From: Diospyros lotus
Taxonomy: Eukaryota > Streptophyta > Magnoliopsida > Ericales > Ebenaceae
Reading direction: 5' to 3'
Length of the DNA stretch: 64,000 nucleotides
Assembly (NCBI RefSeq): GCF_014633365.1
Contig: NC_068344.1
Location: 32,305,170 to 32,369,169, forward strand
The notes beneath the pieces are model-generated. The model was not told where the DNA came from. It saw nothing but the letters and a program-made list of their open reading frames with translations, and searched no databases. The stretch's first letter is position 1. Every line of letters starts with the position of its first letter. Position numbers and translations under genes: made by a program. Of the stretch, positions 1 to 12,438 are shown piece after piece.

Positions 1-1619
1 AAAATCAAAAATAACACCAGCCTCCCTGCATGCGTGCGCTGCGTGGTCACGCCTTTGCTCACCCACATGGCAACACTGGGATAACAATCTCAGCAATAAT
101 CCCAAGCGTTGCACCTTGGAATCGAACCCCCAACCTCTAAGGATCAAACACCTATATGTGAGCACACAAGCCAATCAATCTAGAAGCCTCCTTAACTATT
201 AATTTGCATAAAATATATTTATAATATTTTCTTCCAAACTTTTCAAAATTATATTTACACTCCAAAATTTCTGAAACTTATTTAATGGATATTAATTTTA
301 ATATTAATGTTAGTAGAGGGAAATGAATATTAATTTTAATTTTAATATTTATTAATTTTATTTTGTTACTAATTCAAATAGAAGTTTATAAATTATTATA
401 TTAGTAGCGAAAAATTCTATTCTTATTTTGATTTTAATTTGTAATTTTATATTTTATTAATTTTGCAACTTAATGACAAAATTTTTCATCACTAATTTGG
501 GATTTAATTGGAATTTTTATGTTTAAATGTAATTTTTAGTTATTTTAGAGTCTTTTGTTTTGAGTTGGGCCTTTAATGTAAGAGCCTAATCTGTCAAGAG
601 GCTGCAGCCCTTTAGGATTATTATTTAAATATTTTTCTATCATTATGGGGTTTTGAATTTTCTTTTGATTTGTTACTATAGCCCATGGGCATTTTTAGTT
701 AAGTTGGTGAAATTGAGTAAAAAATATAAATTTAGTTGCTAAAATGTAAAATTAAAGTATGAATTTCACATTACATATAAACTATATTTAATTTAAATTT
801 TTTTAATTTTTTATGTGTGAAATTATTTTTTTAATTTAAACTTTTGATTTTTAATTTATTTCTTTTTTGTTTTTAGTGACGATTGTTCCGTTGATAAAGT
901 TTTAAATTTTTATTTAAAATTTTTTCTTTTTAATTTAATTTTCTTTTTAATTTAAATTTAAAATTTTAATTTTTAATTTAATTTTTTGGTTTTTAACTAA
1001 GGATTTGTTCCGTTGCTAAATATTAAATTTTAATTTATTTTTTTCTTTTTTAGCGAATGATTGTGCTGTCGCCAAAGTTTTAAATTTTCTATTTAATTTT
1101 TTTTAAAGACAAATTTTGTTTCGTCTCTAAAATTTTTATTTTTATTTTTTTCTTTTTTAGCAACGAATTTTTTCCGTGACTAAAGTTTTAAATTTTTAAT
1201 TTTTTTTTTGGTTTTAGTGACGGATTTGTTTAGTCGCTAAATTTTGAATTTTGAATTTAATTTTTTTTTCTAATAACTGATTTGTTCTGTCGCTAAAGTT
1301 TAAAATTTTCAATTTAATTTTTTCTTATGCTTTTTAGCAACGGATTTGTTCCCTAACTAAAGTTTAAATTTTTAATTTAATTTTTTTAGTAATTGATTTA
1401 TTCCGTCGCTAAAATTTTAAAAATATTAAAAATTATTTAGTGACGGGATTTTCGTCACTAATTCCGTTACTAAATTTAGTGATGGGTCTTTTCGTTTCTA
1501 ATTCCGTCGCTAAATTAAAAAAATATTTAAAATATTAGAGATAGAATATTCATCTCTAATTAGTGAAGGAATAATTCCGTCACTAAATTTCGTTACTAAA
1601 AACCATTTTTTTTGTAGTG
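1..1619 (-). mobile_element. Non-autonomous CACTA element, cut by window start
   Basis: The right end reads TTTTTTTTGTAGTG, the reverse complement of a CACTACAAAA terminus, at 1606-1619. Inside it (about 850-1619) runs an array of subterminal motifs of the type TAGTGACGG / CCGTCGCTAAA. The first 250 bp match, in reverse complement, the interior of the element at 39296-41037, including a tRNA-like stretch and a GC-rich piece near 20-100. It is therefore a second member of that family in the opposite orientation. No coding sequence is seen. By comparison with the relative, its other end should lie roughly 300 bp before the window. Confidence 0.75.
112..190 (-). other. tRNA-like segment inside CACTA element
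   Basis: On the minus strand, 118-128 reads GGTTCGATTCC, a perfect match to the pol III B-box consensus. About 40 nt upstream on that strand is TGGCTTGTGTGC, a weak A-box-like stretch. The matching part of the relative at 40575-40670 has GGTTTGAATTTT at the same place. It is not a functional tRNA gene: no full cloverleaf or CCA-ready acceptor stem is evident. It may derive from a tRNA or SINE captured by the transposon. Confidence 0.4.
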
Positions 1620-2804
1620 AAACAAGCTACGGTGTTGTCCTCACCTTAAGGATCCTAAGGAAGCTTTCTCACTTGAAGTAATATGAAGGTTAGCGAAACT
1701 GTCCATTGAGAAAGAGTGAGGGTTTTAAGTGAGGAGATGGCAAAAGGAAAGGGAGAAAAAATAGTACGGGAGAAGGTTGGAGCAGAAAAAAAAAAAAAGA
1801 GGGTGTCCAATGGGGTAGATCAAACAGGGAGGGGAAGAGGAAGGCTAAATCAGAGGAAAAAATTAAAACAGAACAGATATCACTAACAATGAAACCTTGG
1901 CTTAACCTTGAGAAAAGATTGATGGAAATAAGGAGGAAAGCATCATTGCCAACAAGGAGAAGAACTCTTTTCTTTTGTTGTCGTCAAAACCAAGGGTTTT
2001 ATGAATTGGTCCTTCGGTCACAAAAGAAATCTCGTCGGAGATCACAGTAGAAATCTAGTCGGAGATCACGTTTGATGCTCCTCAAGTCAAACTATGTAAG
2101 CCTAATCCTTAATTGAGTTAAACCATGTTACAATATATTAATTTTCTTGTTGCTCTACTCTACTGTTCACTCAGAAATTTTGAGCACTAACTTGATCGTT
2201 GGGGTCTATTTTAAAGGGATAATAATTCCATATTTATAAAAATCTAACGTGTGATGTTCTGAATCTTCAATTCCGCCATTATCATATCCCATTATTCTTT
2301 AGCTTCAATTTAATTAATTAGATGGGTAACATGTGTTACGCGCAAGACATGGACATAATTAGGAAAAAAGTCTACCAGCTACACTGCCAAAATGATTTAA
2401 AAAAAAATTCCAACAATTATGGTTATAAAAATGATGCAAGCTCTTAAATATTGACAATTATAAATAAGTTGGGAATTAAAAATGAAAAATAAATTTCATT
2501 CAAACTGATTTACGCTATTTTCAATGAAACTTTGCGTGATTTAATTATATTTAGTATTTTAGGGGTTTCTATAATATATTTAATTTCATTTAAATTCATT
2601 TAAGCAAAGAATAGGAGAGAGGAGAGGAAGAGAAATTCAGGAGAGGCTTCCACCAAATTTTGATGCCTCCCATTTCCTCACCTTAATTTATTATCACTTT
2701 ATTTGGTGACCCATTTTTTGTTGTTATTTTTTTTTATAAATATAAAAAAAAAACAGAAAAGAAAAAACCTAGTTCTAGGAATGGAACTACTCTTTAGTTC
2801 AGAT
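1620..2804. other. Non-coding 3' flank of broken DUF247 gene
   Basis: No gene is visible. From about 2050 to 2804 the sequence matches the downstream flank of the intact DUF247 gene (46640-48015) closely and in the same orientation, showing that gene and flank were duplicated together. The part at 1620-2050 is purine-rich, has no partner in the window, and is not recognised. Confidence 0.6.
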
Positions 2805-3440
2805 TTACGTGTGACACTTTACAGCCCGAGAGCATTCATAAACCGAGCACACTGACTGTATGGCCGTCAGGAAAAAGAGCCCGTGAGAAGCGACAACTGA
2901 GAGAAACCGCCAAGGTTCGTAGACATTCTTCCTCAAGAAGTTGTATACTCGAACCCTCCTTGTGTTATAGTAGCATTGGTTCACTTCTTTAATGGCTTCA
3001 TTAATGCAATTAGAATGGGAGAGCCGGACGGACTTGCTCAGCCCATTGAAGAGCTCGGCAACATCTTTATCACTCTTCAAGCTGTTCAAGACGATCCCAT
3101 TCTCCCTCAACAGACTTGGGTCCTGGGCCGTGTCTATAATCCCATTGATCAACTCAATGAATCGAGCGAAAACAAGAGTCACAGACCATGGCGGCCTCGT
3201 AGGCTACCAGGTTCCTGATTATAACCTCGGAATTCACGTCCAGCTTAAGGACAGGGAGGTAGACTGCTCTGGTTTCCTTCTCAAACCAGATGCCGGATAT
3301 ATCATCAGCTGGCCGGAATTCAACATTTTATCTAATAAGGCCATATTATTTTCCTCATTCCATGGAGTTTTCCGAGCTGAGCTTTTTATGTTTTTTTGGT
3401 GCAATAGCCCTCATAACTTTTTTTACTATACTCACCTAGT
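2805..3440 (-). pseudogene. DUF247 pseudogene, C-terminal block
   Basis: On the minus strand this encodes the last 125 residues in one frame, closely matching the intact gene: the segment with FIELINGIIDTAQD, the LFNGLSK motif, and a C-terminal hydrophobic helix ending SVCSVYECSRAVKCHT. Upstream of that frame a 5-bp deletion shifts the frame, and the alignment continues with further deletions to 3440, where the Copia element starts. Because of its length it could be mistaken for a small stand-alone membrane protein. The order and identity of the other blocks show that it is a fragment. Confidence 0.88.
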
Positions 3441-4042
3441 TGTTATATTTTGATTCAAATTAGTTGATTTTATTTAAATATTTTATATATGTATTTGTAT
3501 TTCTTTAGTCACTCGCTTGCTGACTGACAAGTGGCAATCAAATTGGACCTCTTTTAGTCGTGTCCGTTGATTTGTTTTTGTCGTGTATTCTTCACATATA
3601 TAAAGCAAAATGAGAAGAGCAAGGGTTGTATTCACAACTTTCATTGAGGAAACCCTAGAGAGAAAACCCTAACCCTTTGTATCGTCCTTTCCCCGATTAT
3701 GTTCTGGGTTGTTTGGGAGAGAGAGATGATTGTTGAGAGTGGAATCGCTTGGGATTATTGAGCATGTACTCTAGTTTATCATCGGTATATCGATATTGTA
3801 AGTTCTTTCATTTTCTTTGGGTTTTTTCTCTATAATCCCCTGTTATTTGATCTAATGGATTGACTAGGGGTTGAATGCTCATGCCGTAAGTAGGAACTAT
3901 TTACGAGTTTGAACACGTAAGTGTTATTATCTCTTTGTGTGTGAGTTGGTGTTTACGTTTTTGTTCTTTGACTTTTGCTTGTGGTTCTATTTCTTTGATT
4001 CTATGTGGGTGTTTGTTTTGTATTAAGCAAACAGGTACTACA
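3441..4042 (+). repeat. Left LTR of Copia element
   Basis: Starts TGTTATATTTTG and ends GTACTACA. It aligns along its length with 30022-30613. A TATA-like ACATATATAAAGC (about 3593-3605) is at a plausible promoter position, followed by the AAACCCTAA-containing leader. Confidence 0.9.
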
Positions 4043-4044
4043 AG

Positions 4045-4056
4045 TGATATTAGAGC
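4045..4056 (+). promoter_or_regulatory. Primer-binding site of Copia element
   Basis: TGATATTAGAGC begins two bases after the LTR. It differs at two positions from TGGTATCAGAGC, the usual plant site complementary to initiator tRNA-Met. Confidence 0.75.
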
Positions 4057-4199
4057 TGGTATTTGGCTACAAGTGTTTTTCTGCTAGACTGTCAACAGGC
4101 TTGTTGGGTGAAGAACCGTTTTATGATAATTATGAGAGCAACGAGCGTGATGAGGAACAAAATACAAATGTCAGCCGTGATGATTGTTAATTGTAACTG

Positions 4200-4505
4200 A
4201 ATATTTATGATTCATTAACTGAATTAATTGAGTTGAATTTTATATTCATTTTTGTTATCTTACATATTTATATGAATTTAAATTTAAAATATTTAAATAT
4301 TTATTTTTATCTCTAAATTAATGATTATATAAATAAAATTTTAATTTATATTCAATTAATAAAAATAAATTATTAATTATTAGAAATTTATTTATATATA
4401 TTTAGTGATGCCAATTTTAGTGACAGAATCTGTCCATCACTAAATCTATCGTTGAATTATTTAGCGACGGATTTTTTTGTCATTGAAGCTAGATTTTTTG
4501 TAGTG
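4200..4505. mobile_element. CACTA 3'-end remnant inside Copia internal region
   Basis: AT-rich sequence ending with subterminal motifs (TTAGTGACAG, TTTAGCGACGG) and the terminus TTTTTTGTAGTG at 4494-4505, directly abutting Copia reverse-transcriptase sequence. The other end of this CACTA and most of Copia gag-pol are missing, so a deletion probably removed both. The left limit is approximate. Confidence 0.6.
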
Positions 4506-4697
4506 TTTAAAAGGAAACCAATTTATATATCTATTGATTTATGTAGATGATATGTTGATTACTTGTAAAGATAAACCAGAAATTTTGAAACTAACTTAGG
4601 CTCTGTCTTTAGAATTTGAAATAAAAAACTTAGGGGTAGCTAAAAGAATTTAGGTATTGATATTAAAAGGAATAGAAAGGAAGGAACCTAAACATTA
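4506..4697 (+). pseudogene. Copia reverse transcriptase fragment (left part)
   Basis: The translated + strand shows the reverse-transcriptase active-site motif YVDDMLI and then the FEIKNLG region, with in-frame stops. The reading frame continues across the inserted solo LTR: removing 4698-26404 and one CATTA joins it to the sequence from 26405. It is a dead fragment. Confidence 0.8.
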
Positions 4698-6499
4698 TGT
4701 AATTACGCCTCGCTTTTTGGTTGCGTCATAAATTGAACAATTCTGGAATAATAATTTTTTTTCTTTCAAACTTAAAGTTAAATCACATCATTTCTCGAAT
4801 CTGTCCCAGAATTTCCAATCATTTTTCTTGAAAGAGAATTATTATACACATCAAGTTGCGGAAGCTAGAATCGAACTTGGTATCTTAACATTAATTGATA
4901 TTTAGTTCTTACATCATCGTTCCTCAACATAACTTAATACAAAGCATAAGTTCTCAACTAACATTAACCTTAAATAGGGTTATACATCATCATTCCTCAA
5001 AACGTTCAGAATTCAAAGTAGCAGAACGTAAATACATGGGGTACATTACATACATTTAATTCACCATTCAATTCATCATCATGCACTTTGCTAAATGTCA
5101 TTTCATGCCTCATTCATCCTCGTTTTTGCTACAATTTCCATTTGAAACATTTGAATATTCCAAGGGCAAAGCCCAAGTTAGATGATGAATCATTTAAGTA
5201 ATGGTACAAAATATTTTATCATGCATGTACGCAATGTCTTGCTTTATTATAGGGGTCAACGACACCCTTTCATGCTACTCACCATTTTTACAGCCACCTC
5301 TTTCGAAACTAGGGTGTATGGGGGCACCCTTGGTAAAGCAGTAGTACCAGTTCGTACTCTCAACGAACAATATACGCGTGATCAATGATATCAATATGTA
5401 TTTATGCAATTCATAGTCATGTCGTGTATGCAGTTTACGTGATGGATACATATCAAAACATGTCAATATGATGAAAGCATCCTCGAGGATCGGGGTTTGA
5501 AACATAAATCACATATAAATCAAGCATTTTTCATAAAACTAAATCCAGTTGGGAAGTACCACTTACCTTCTCAAGCTTATCGAGCTATCTCGATATTCGT
5601 ACCTTGCCTCGAAATACGCGCTTTGCCTCAATTTGCGTGCCAATCTCAAATTCGCACAAGTCACTTCAACTTTAGCCTCAAAGCATCCTAATCACCATAA
5701 TTATTTAAATAAGCATTAAAACCTATTTTTCCATAATTTCTTGCATTTTCTTTATTTTTCTCTCTATTTCTTCCAATTTTTCCTCAATAAATTCAAATTA
5801 AATATTTCTCAAATATTTCACTATGAAAATTCATAAAATAATATTTTTGAATTTTTAAAATTTTTTAGGGAATTTTACTTACCTTAGCTTAGCCTCTTAA
5901 ACTTTCTCGGTATGCGTATCATATCTTCGAAACGCATGCACGAATCATTTTCTTGCCCAAAATCTCCGAAATATTAATAAATATCCATATCCTTTTTTTT
6001 CAGAATTTTTCCCACATTTCCTCTATTTGCCTCCATTTTCTTTCTTTTTTTTCTTTTCTTTTTCTTTTTTCTTCTTCTCTCCTCCTTCTTCTTCTTCCTC
6101 CTTGCGAGACCTGTAACTCCCGCCCACCAGCTCATGGTGGCAGCTGCTTGGCCCTCCGTCGACCGCCACTTGGCCTTCCATCTCGGCCTTGTCGGACCCC
6201 GACGCCACGCACGCACCGCTACTTGCTGCTGCTCGCAGCCGTCGTTGGTTGCGACGAGTTGCAGTTCGCTGCAACCAGTTGCAGCCATGGTTGCACTCCT
6301 GGCTTCTCCGGCAGCCTCCCGGCCTCCACTGAGCTCTCCCCTCGCTGCTGTACCGTGTGGCCATCACCGGCCGGGCCTCCCAGCTACTGCTCCTTCTTCC
6401 TCTTTCGCCATGGCCGAGCATCGAAGCTTTTGCTTCGCGGCCATGGCTGCCTTTAGCCGCTGGAAACGGCCATTCCTCAGTCGATCACTCTCTCTCGCA

Positions 6500-6534
<35 letters not shown>

Positions 6535-6710
6535 GAGCTCTCTCTCGGCCACAACTCTCTGTAGCTCTCCTTCCATTTCTCCCTTGCCTTTTGCTCCCAT
6601 TTTTTCTCTATTTATAGGCGATTCTCCATCAACTCTCTTGCCTTGCCCATCCTTCCTTGCATGAAGAACCCTCTTGGCGTATGAAACACTCAACCACTAC
6701 AAGAAATTCA

Positions 6711-7545
6711 GGATTTAGCGACGGATTTTTAGCGATGGATATTTCCTTCGCTATTTTGCGACGAAACAGCGACGGAATTGCGACGGATTGCGATTATTTT
6801 TTTTTTCCACAATTAGCAACGGGTTTTAGCAACGGAAAAAATTCCGTCGCTAAAAAAATAATTTTAAATTTTTTTTTTGCGACGGAAAATAAAATCCGTC
6901 GCTATTTTTAGCGACGGAAACATATTTCCGTCGCTGAGTATTAATTGTAATAAAAAAAATGAAAATTAAATTTTAGCTAGCGACGGAAAAAATTTTCGTT
7001 TCTATTTTTAGCGACGGAAATTCTTTACCGTCGCAATATTTTAAAGTAAAAAGTTAATTTTAATATTAGTTTAAATAATTAAAATAAAATTTTAAATTTA
7101 ATTTGTTTATTATTAAAATTTAACGACGGAAAATAATTTCCGTCGCTAAAAGTAGCAACGGAACGATGTTCCGTCGCTAGAGTTTAATAATAAAAAATTA
7201 TTTTTAAAATTTTATTTTAATTGTTTAAAGTAATATTAAAATTAATTTTTTTATTTTAAAATTTTGCGACGGAACCTTGTTCCGTTGCTACTTTTAGCGA
7301 CGGAAATTATTTTCCGTCGTTAAATTTTAATAATAATAAAAAACATAAAAATTAATTTTTATAGAGCGACGGAATTATTTTCCGTCGCAAGATTTTAAAA
7401 TAAAAAATTAATTTTAATATTAGTTTAAATAATTAAAATAAAATTTTAAATTTAGAAAAATAAAAATAAATAAAATTAGCGACGGATTATGATTTCCATC
7501 GCTGATTTAGCCACGGATTGAATATTCCGTCGCTAACATTAATTT
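6711..7545. repeat. 5' subterminal GCGACGGA array of large CACTA
   Basis: Roughly twenty copies of TAGCGACGGAA or its complement TTCCGTCGCTA in both orientations, often as close inverted pairs able to form hairpins, embedded in AT-rich sequence. By analogy with En/Spm these would be binding sites for the TnpA-like protein. Confidence 0.8.
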
Positions 7546-7977
7546 TTATTTTTTATTTTTTTAATTTAATTAATTTATAAATATTTAAATTTGGAATGAA
7601 TATTTAAATTTACATTTAACCATGAGATGAATATGAAAAAATTAATTTATATAATTTAAATGAATATATTAATATTAAAAATCATAATATTGCTAAATTC
7701 TAACTATATCAATTAAATGTATAATAATTAATTATTTATAATATTTATTAACTGTGTGTAAAATGTAAACAAATATTATATTTGAAAAATAAATAAAAAG
7801 TTTAAAAATCATAATATTATTGAAATTTTTTTATTTTAAATTTTAGAAATCATAAAAATGAAAAAATATTGAGAGATTACATTATATAGAAAGGAGTCTA
7901 AGAGTTATCTTGTCAATCTCTTTCTCTTTATAAATATGAGAATTTTTTGCTAAGTTAAAAAGTTTAAAAACCATAAT

Positions 7978-8257
7978 GAGCATGTTTTTTGTAGCTTAAA
8001 AGCTGTAATTTTTAACTTCTAGCTTTAAAAAAGTGGTAATGTATTGTTTGTTTTAACTTGTAGAATTATAACTTATACCTTCTACTAGGTTTTAGAAGGG
8101 GTACAAGCTGACTTTTTCAAAGTTAGGGTACTCCAACTTGTACATCTTTCTGAGAAGTTGCAACAAACAAGTTCACAATTTATTTTAAGTTTTAAAAACT
8201 ATAAACTAAGAAGTTATGAGGTATAATTTCTTTAATTAAGCTGTAACAAATAGGGCC
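7978..8257. mobile_element. Possible hAT-like MITE
   Basis: A distinct non-array segment bounded by GAGCATGTTTTTTGTAGCTT on the left and, in reverse complement, GGCCCTATTTGTTACAGCTT on the right. These ends are imperfect inverted repeats of the kind seen in plant hAT-type MITEs. No convincing 8-bp target duplication was found, so the call is weak. Confidence 0.35.
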
Positions 8258-8844
8258 AATATATGAACATTGTATCTTATACTTAATAACGGTATCATAT
8301 GTCACTATCTAATATAAGTGTTATATATAAAACATTAATGTTGATCAAGAAAAAAAATAAATATATCTCTTTATCATTTGTCCTCTCTAATTTTGTCTTT
8401 GAATTATAGATGAAATTCAACAATCTGAAACCCATTGTGTTGATCAGATGGGTTCTGTCATTAGTATTGTTCTATTCTATAATTGAGAATCCTAAGTTTA
8501 TTTAATGTTTTTTTAAATATTATCTAGATTTCGTTTAATATAATTTTTATTTATAGAAAAATAAATTTTTAATATAGCAAACTATTAATAAATATTTCAA
8601 TATATTAATATAATAATTTAAATTATTTTATTATCACATTTTAGATAATTACAGTAAGATTTTATTTAAATTATTTAATAATAAAATTATATTTAAAATA
8701 CATTATTTTTATCAATTAAATAATTATTATTATTATTTTTATAAGTTATATTATTTTTTATATAATTAAAATATTAAAAATAAATAAATTCAATAGGCGA
8801 GAATTTATTTTAATAATAAAAAAATAAAAAATACATTTTTAGAT

Positions 8845-9215
8845 AGAGACGGAATTTATTTTCTATAGTTAATTAGAGATGAAAATAAATTTTGTCCCTA
8901 AAGTTTAAAATAAGAAAAATATATTAGTTTAAATTAAAAATAATAATAAATTAAATTTTGCAACAGATTTAATATTCTGTCACTACTTTTAGCGACGCAA
9001 AACTATTTTTGTCACTAAAAAATTAAATTTTAATTGTAATTTTTTTGCTTTTCAAATATAGAGCCGGAAAGTTTTTTCCGTCACCAATTTTAAAAATAAA
9101 AAATTAAAATTTAATATTGATAATAAAAAATAAATAAAAAAATTTAGTGACGAATTGTCTGAGTTCATCGTTGATATAGAGACGGAACTTTCAATCTGTC
9201 GCTAACCTTAATTTT
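8845..9215. repeat. Degenerate second subterminal array
   Basis: Diverged motifs such as GAGACGGAAT, GTCACTACTTTTAGCGACG and CTGTCGCTAACC recur here. The last part (about 9080-9260) parallels 7400-7600 in motif order and in the AT-rich sequence that follows. It looks like an older duplicate of the CACTA 5' end, or a remnant of another CACTA. Confidence 0.55.
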
Positions 9216-9383
9216 TATTTATTTATTTAATTAATTTATAAATATTTAAATATATAAATATTAAATTCTATAAGAAATTTAATATATTAATGTATATTTA
9301 ATTAAAAACTTTTATAAATTTTTCTTTTTAAGTATCTCATGTTATTAAATATTATATCTTCGTTGTTTTGTTATGCATCGTTT

Positions 9384-9625
9384 GACCTCTTTGTTTGTAT
9401 GATAGTATATCGTTAGTTTTAAATATTTATGATTTTTAAAATTTTTAATTTTATTTTTGTTGTTTACTACTTTATTGAATCAAATCAAATTAATTAAAAT
9501 TCGATATAAACTCTTTGTTTGTATGACAATATATCATTAGTTTTTAAAATGTATTATTTTTTGATTTCTAATTTTATTTTGGTTTTTACTACTTTATTGA
9601 ATCAAATTAATTAAAATTCGGTATA
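9384..9625. repeat. Two-copy tandem duplication, unit about 120 bp
   Basis: A stretch beginning CTCTTTGTTTGTATGA occurs at about 9390 and again at about 9510. Each is followed by the same TTTACTACTTTATTGAATCA block. It is AT-rich, non-coding, and lies within the large CACTA. Confidence 0.7.
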
Positions 9626-10452
9626 ATCAAATTCATTGAATCAAATTAATAAAAATTATCAATTTTTTAAAAAATTTGCTTCTATTCAATTAATGTTTTT
9701 TAAAAAAAATAGTTTTTGTTTTCGATTATATTTTTTAATTAAAAAAAATCAAATCGATTGGATTTTAAGACAATGATGTTTTTATGATAATAAAATGACG
9801 TCATTTTTGGCCTATCATACAATTTTTCAGTTTATTTGATTTTTTAGCTTATTTGGTTTATCGGTTAATTAAATTTTAATTAATTTTTTTATGTGTTTGT
9901 TCGGTTTATTGAATCTGTTTAGTTTATGTAATCTATATTTAGTTTTTTCTATCTAATTTAGTTTATTGGGTTTAATCTGTCAAGTCAATTTAATTTAATT
10001 TCTCAATTCAATTTATTGATTTTTTGATTAATTTGATAATTAAACCGATCACGTTCCCCTAATAATGAAGGAATATGAAAGAGAAAATAATCAAAATTTT
10101 CTTTTTAAAAAAATTAAAGACTACTCAACATTCAAAATATATTAAGAATATTGTTACAATATTTTTAAATTTTTTTTATCTTTAATAATTTTTTTATTAA
10201 AATAGTATTTATGACATATCAAATTAATTTATTATAATTATTAGATTTATAATATAAGTATTTTTTAAATTAATATTAATTTAAAATGCAATGATTTAAA
10301 TTAATTTATTATGATATTTTAAATGATGATAAAAAATTATTAATAAAATGATTTAATAATGATCATAATTTTAATAATTTTATTCATTATTATAAATTTT
10401 ATTAATTATATAATAATTATTATTATTTTTTAATTATTTTAATAATTTATTA
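9626..10452. other. AT-rich CACTA interior, no gene
   Basis: Very AT-rich with no open reading frame of note and no recognised motif. Confidence 0.6.
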
Positions 10453-11040
10453 ATGAACTCGCCTCTTTCACCAATCCCCGTAAAACCCCCCCTCACCCCC
10501 CCATCCCTTCCCCCCGTAAACCCCCTGCGACGCCACCCCCGTCTCCCTTTTTCCCTCTTCTCCCTCCTCTGCATCGCCTGCGTGCCCCTTCTCCTCTCTC
10601 TCGTTCAATCTCGCACTCGCTCTCACCTCTCGCGGCTGGCACTCGCCCTCGCCCTAGCTCACTGTCTCCCCCTCTTTCCCACGTACACTGCCTCTCACTC
10701 TCCCTCTCTCTTTCTCTCTCTCACCCGCGGCCGACCCACCATCGTCGCCCACGGTGCATCTCTCTCTCCCTCTCTTTCTCTATCTCACCCGCGACCAAAC
10801 TACCCACCCCATCGTCGCCGCCCCTCGCCCACACTGCCATCGTCGCCGCCCCTCGCCCTCCCCCTTCTCTCTGTCTCTCTCCCTCTCTCGCAGCCGCGTA
10901 ACCCACCCACGCCACCGTCGCCGTCCCTGCATCGCCGCCCCTGCTGCGCACCACCGTCGCCCCCCGCCACGCCGCTGCCGCCACCTCCAAAAGGTCCTCT
11001 CTCTCTCTCTCTCTGTCTATATATATATATATATATATAG
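10453..11040 (+). promoter_or_regulatory. C/T-rich GC island in CACTA, probable leader
   Basis: An abrupt 0.6-kb island of C- and T-rich sequence (repeated CTCTCT, CGTCGCCGCCCCT units) in otherwise AT-rich DNA, ending in (TA)n at 11018-11037. It is open in more than one frame only because of its composition, and the predicted peptides are proline/serine low complexity. The small CACTA at 34370-35834 has a comparable C/T-rich block in the same relative position (reverse strand, about 35290-35480). A promoter and 5' leader of the transposase transcript is therefore a reasonable inference. Confidence 0.45.
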
Positions 11041-12438
11041 ATTTATTTGCTTCATTTCTGTATTTGGTGTTAATTTAATTTAGTGTTAGTTTAAATTAAT
11101 TTAGTGTTAGTTTAATTTAATTTTCTGTTAGTTTAGTGTAAATTAATTTAATTTACTGTTAGTTTAATTTAATTTAATTTAGCCTTAGTTTAGTGTAAAT
11201 TAATTTAATTTTGTGTTAGTTTAGAGTAAATTAATTTAATTTAGTGTTAGTTTAATTTAATTTAGTTTATGTATATAGATATGTGTGTTAATTTAGTGTA
11301 TTTGATTATGTTTATGTGTGTATCTAATTTTGTATTTGATTATTCATTATGTACATTTGATTATGTGTATCCTATTATTTTGTGTATTTTTTATAGAGTT
11401 TTATGTTTTGTGTACATTTGTCAACTTTTGTGTCTTATTTACTTAGAAGATTTAAAAATTTGTCAACTTTTTCTTATAATATCACTGCAAGATTACATCC
11501 TTATGAAACCCATCTTAGAAGTTCTCGAAAGAGTATTCATTATGCAAGCATAAAAACTTGGGAAAAAAAGAATAATTAATACATCAAAAAAAGCATTAAG
11601 TATGTAAATTTTAATAGTATTATAGAATTAATACATAATTAAAAATTAAATGTAAAATTAATTAATAAATTTTAAAATATATTATAAAATTAATAAAAAA
11701 GTTTGATATATATATTTTTAATAATTAACCCTTATTTTTCTCGAGTTTTCAGTCAAGTGTATATATATAATATGTTGTATAAAAATGAAAATAAAATAAA
11801 AAATGAGTATGATATAAAATGAAAATAAAAAATGAGTATGATATGAATAAGAATTTTTTTTGTAAATATAATTTTTAATATAAAAATAATAAAAAATAAT
11901 TATTTAATTTAAAAATAAACATAAAATTTATAATATATTTAAATACATTTTTAAAAAAATAAAAATTTTGAGTGATAGACAAAAAAATATTTTATCTATT
12001 CGTAGATAAAAATATATTTTTAAATTACAAAATGATCATAATTTTTTTTTAAATTATAAAAATAGTCTTAACGTTTAAAAAACAAAAATATTTTACAAAC
12101 GTGGAAACTAGAAGTTTCCGTGTACCATACCATACGCATACATATTTATGCTTGCAGTGTAAGTGATTTGATGGGAGGTATTTTTATTATTTTATTATGT
12201 GTGTATAAAGTTGCGTGTGTGTTAATGTATATTTGATTATGTATACAGATATGTGTGTTAATTTAGTTTAGTGTAAATTCATTTAGTGTTAATTTAATTT
12301 AGTTTAGTGTAAATTTAATTTAGTGTTAATTTAATTTAGTTTAATTTATGTGTACAGATATGTGTGTTAATTCAGTGTATTTGATTATGTGTATGTCTGT
12401 ATCTAATTGTGTATTTGATTATGTGTAAATTTGATTAT
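11041..12438. repeat. AT-rich region with TTTAATTTAGTGTTAG repeats
   Basis: Short units TTTAGTGTTAGTTTAATT and variants recur at 11070-11275 and again at 12255-12365. The phrase TTTGATTATGTGTAT recurs at about 11350, 12230, 12380 and 12430. No gene is credible, and the ORF at 11269-11553 is low complexity. Confidence 0.55.

Noticed and set aside
112..190. tRNA gene
   Set aside because: A good B box but a poor A box, and no complete cloverleaf that I can fold by eye.
5953..6693. Several overlapping ORFs of 84-176 residues on both strands
   Set aside because: They lie in the CT/GC-rich module of a solo LTR; (CT)n and (CTT)n composition keeps frames open, and the other LTR copies do not conserve them.
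10453..11083. Proline/serine-rich ORFs
   Set aside because: Low-complexity translation of a C/T-rich leader-like block in the CACTA element; open in two + frames and one - frame.
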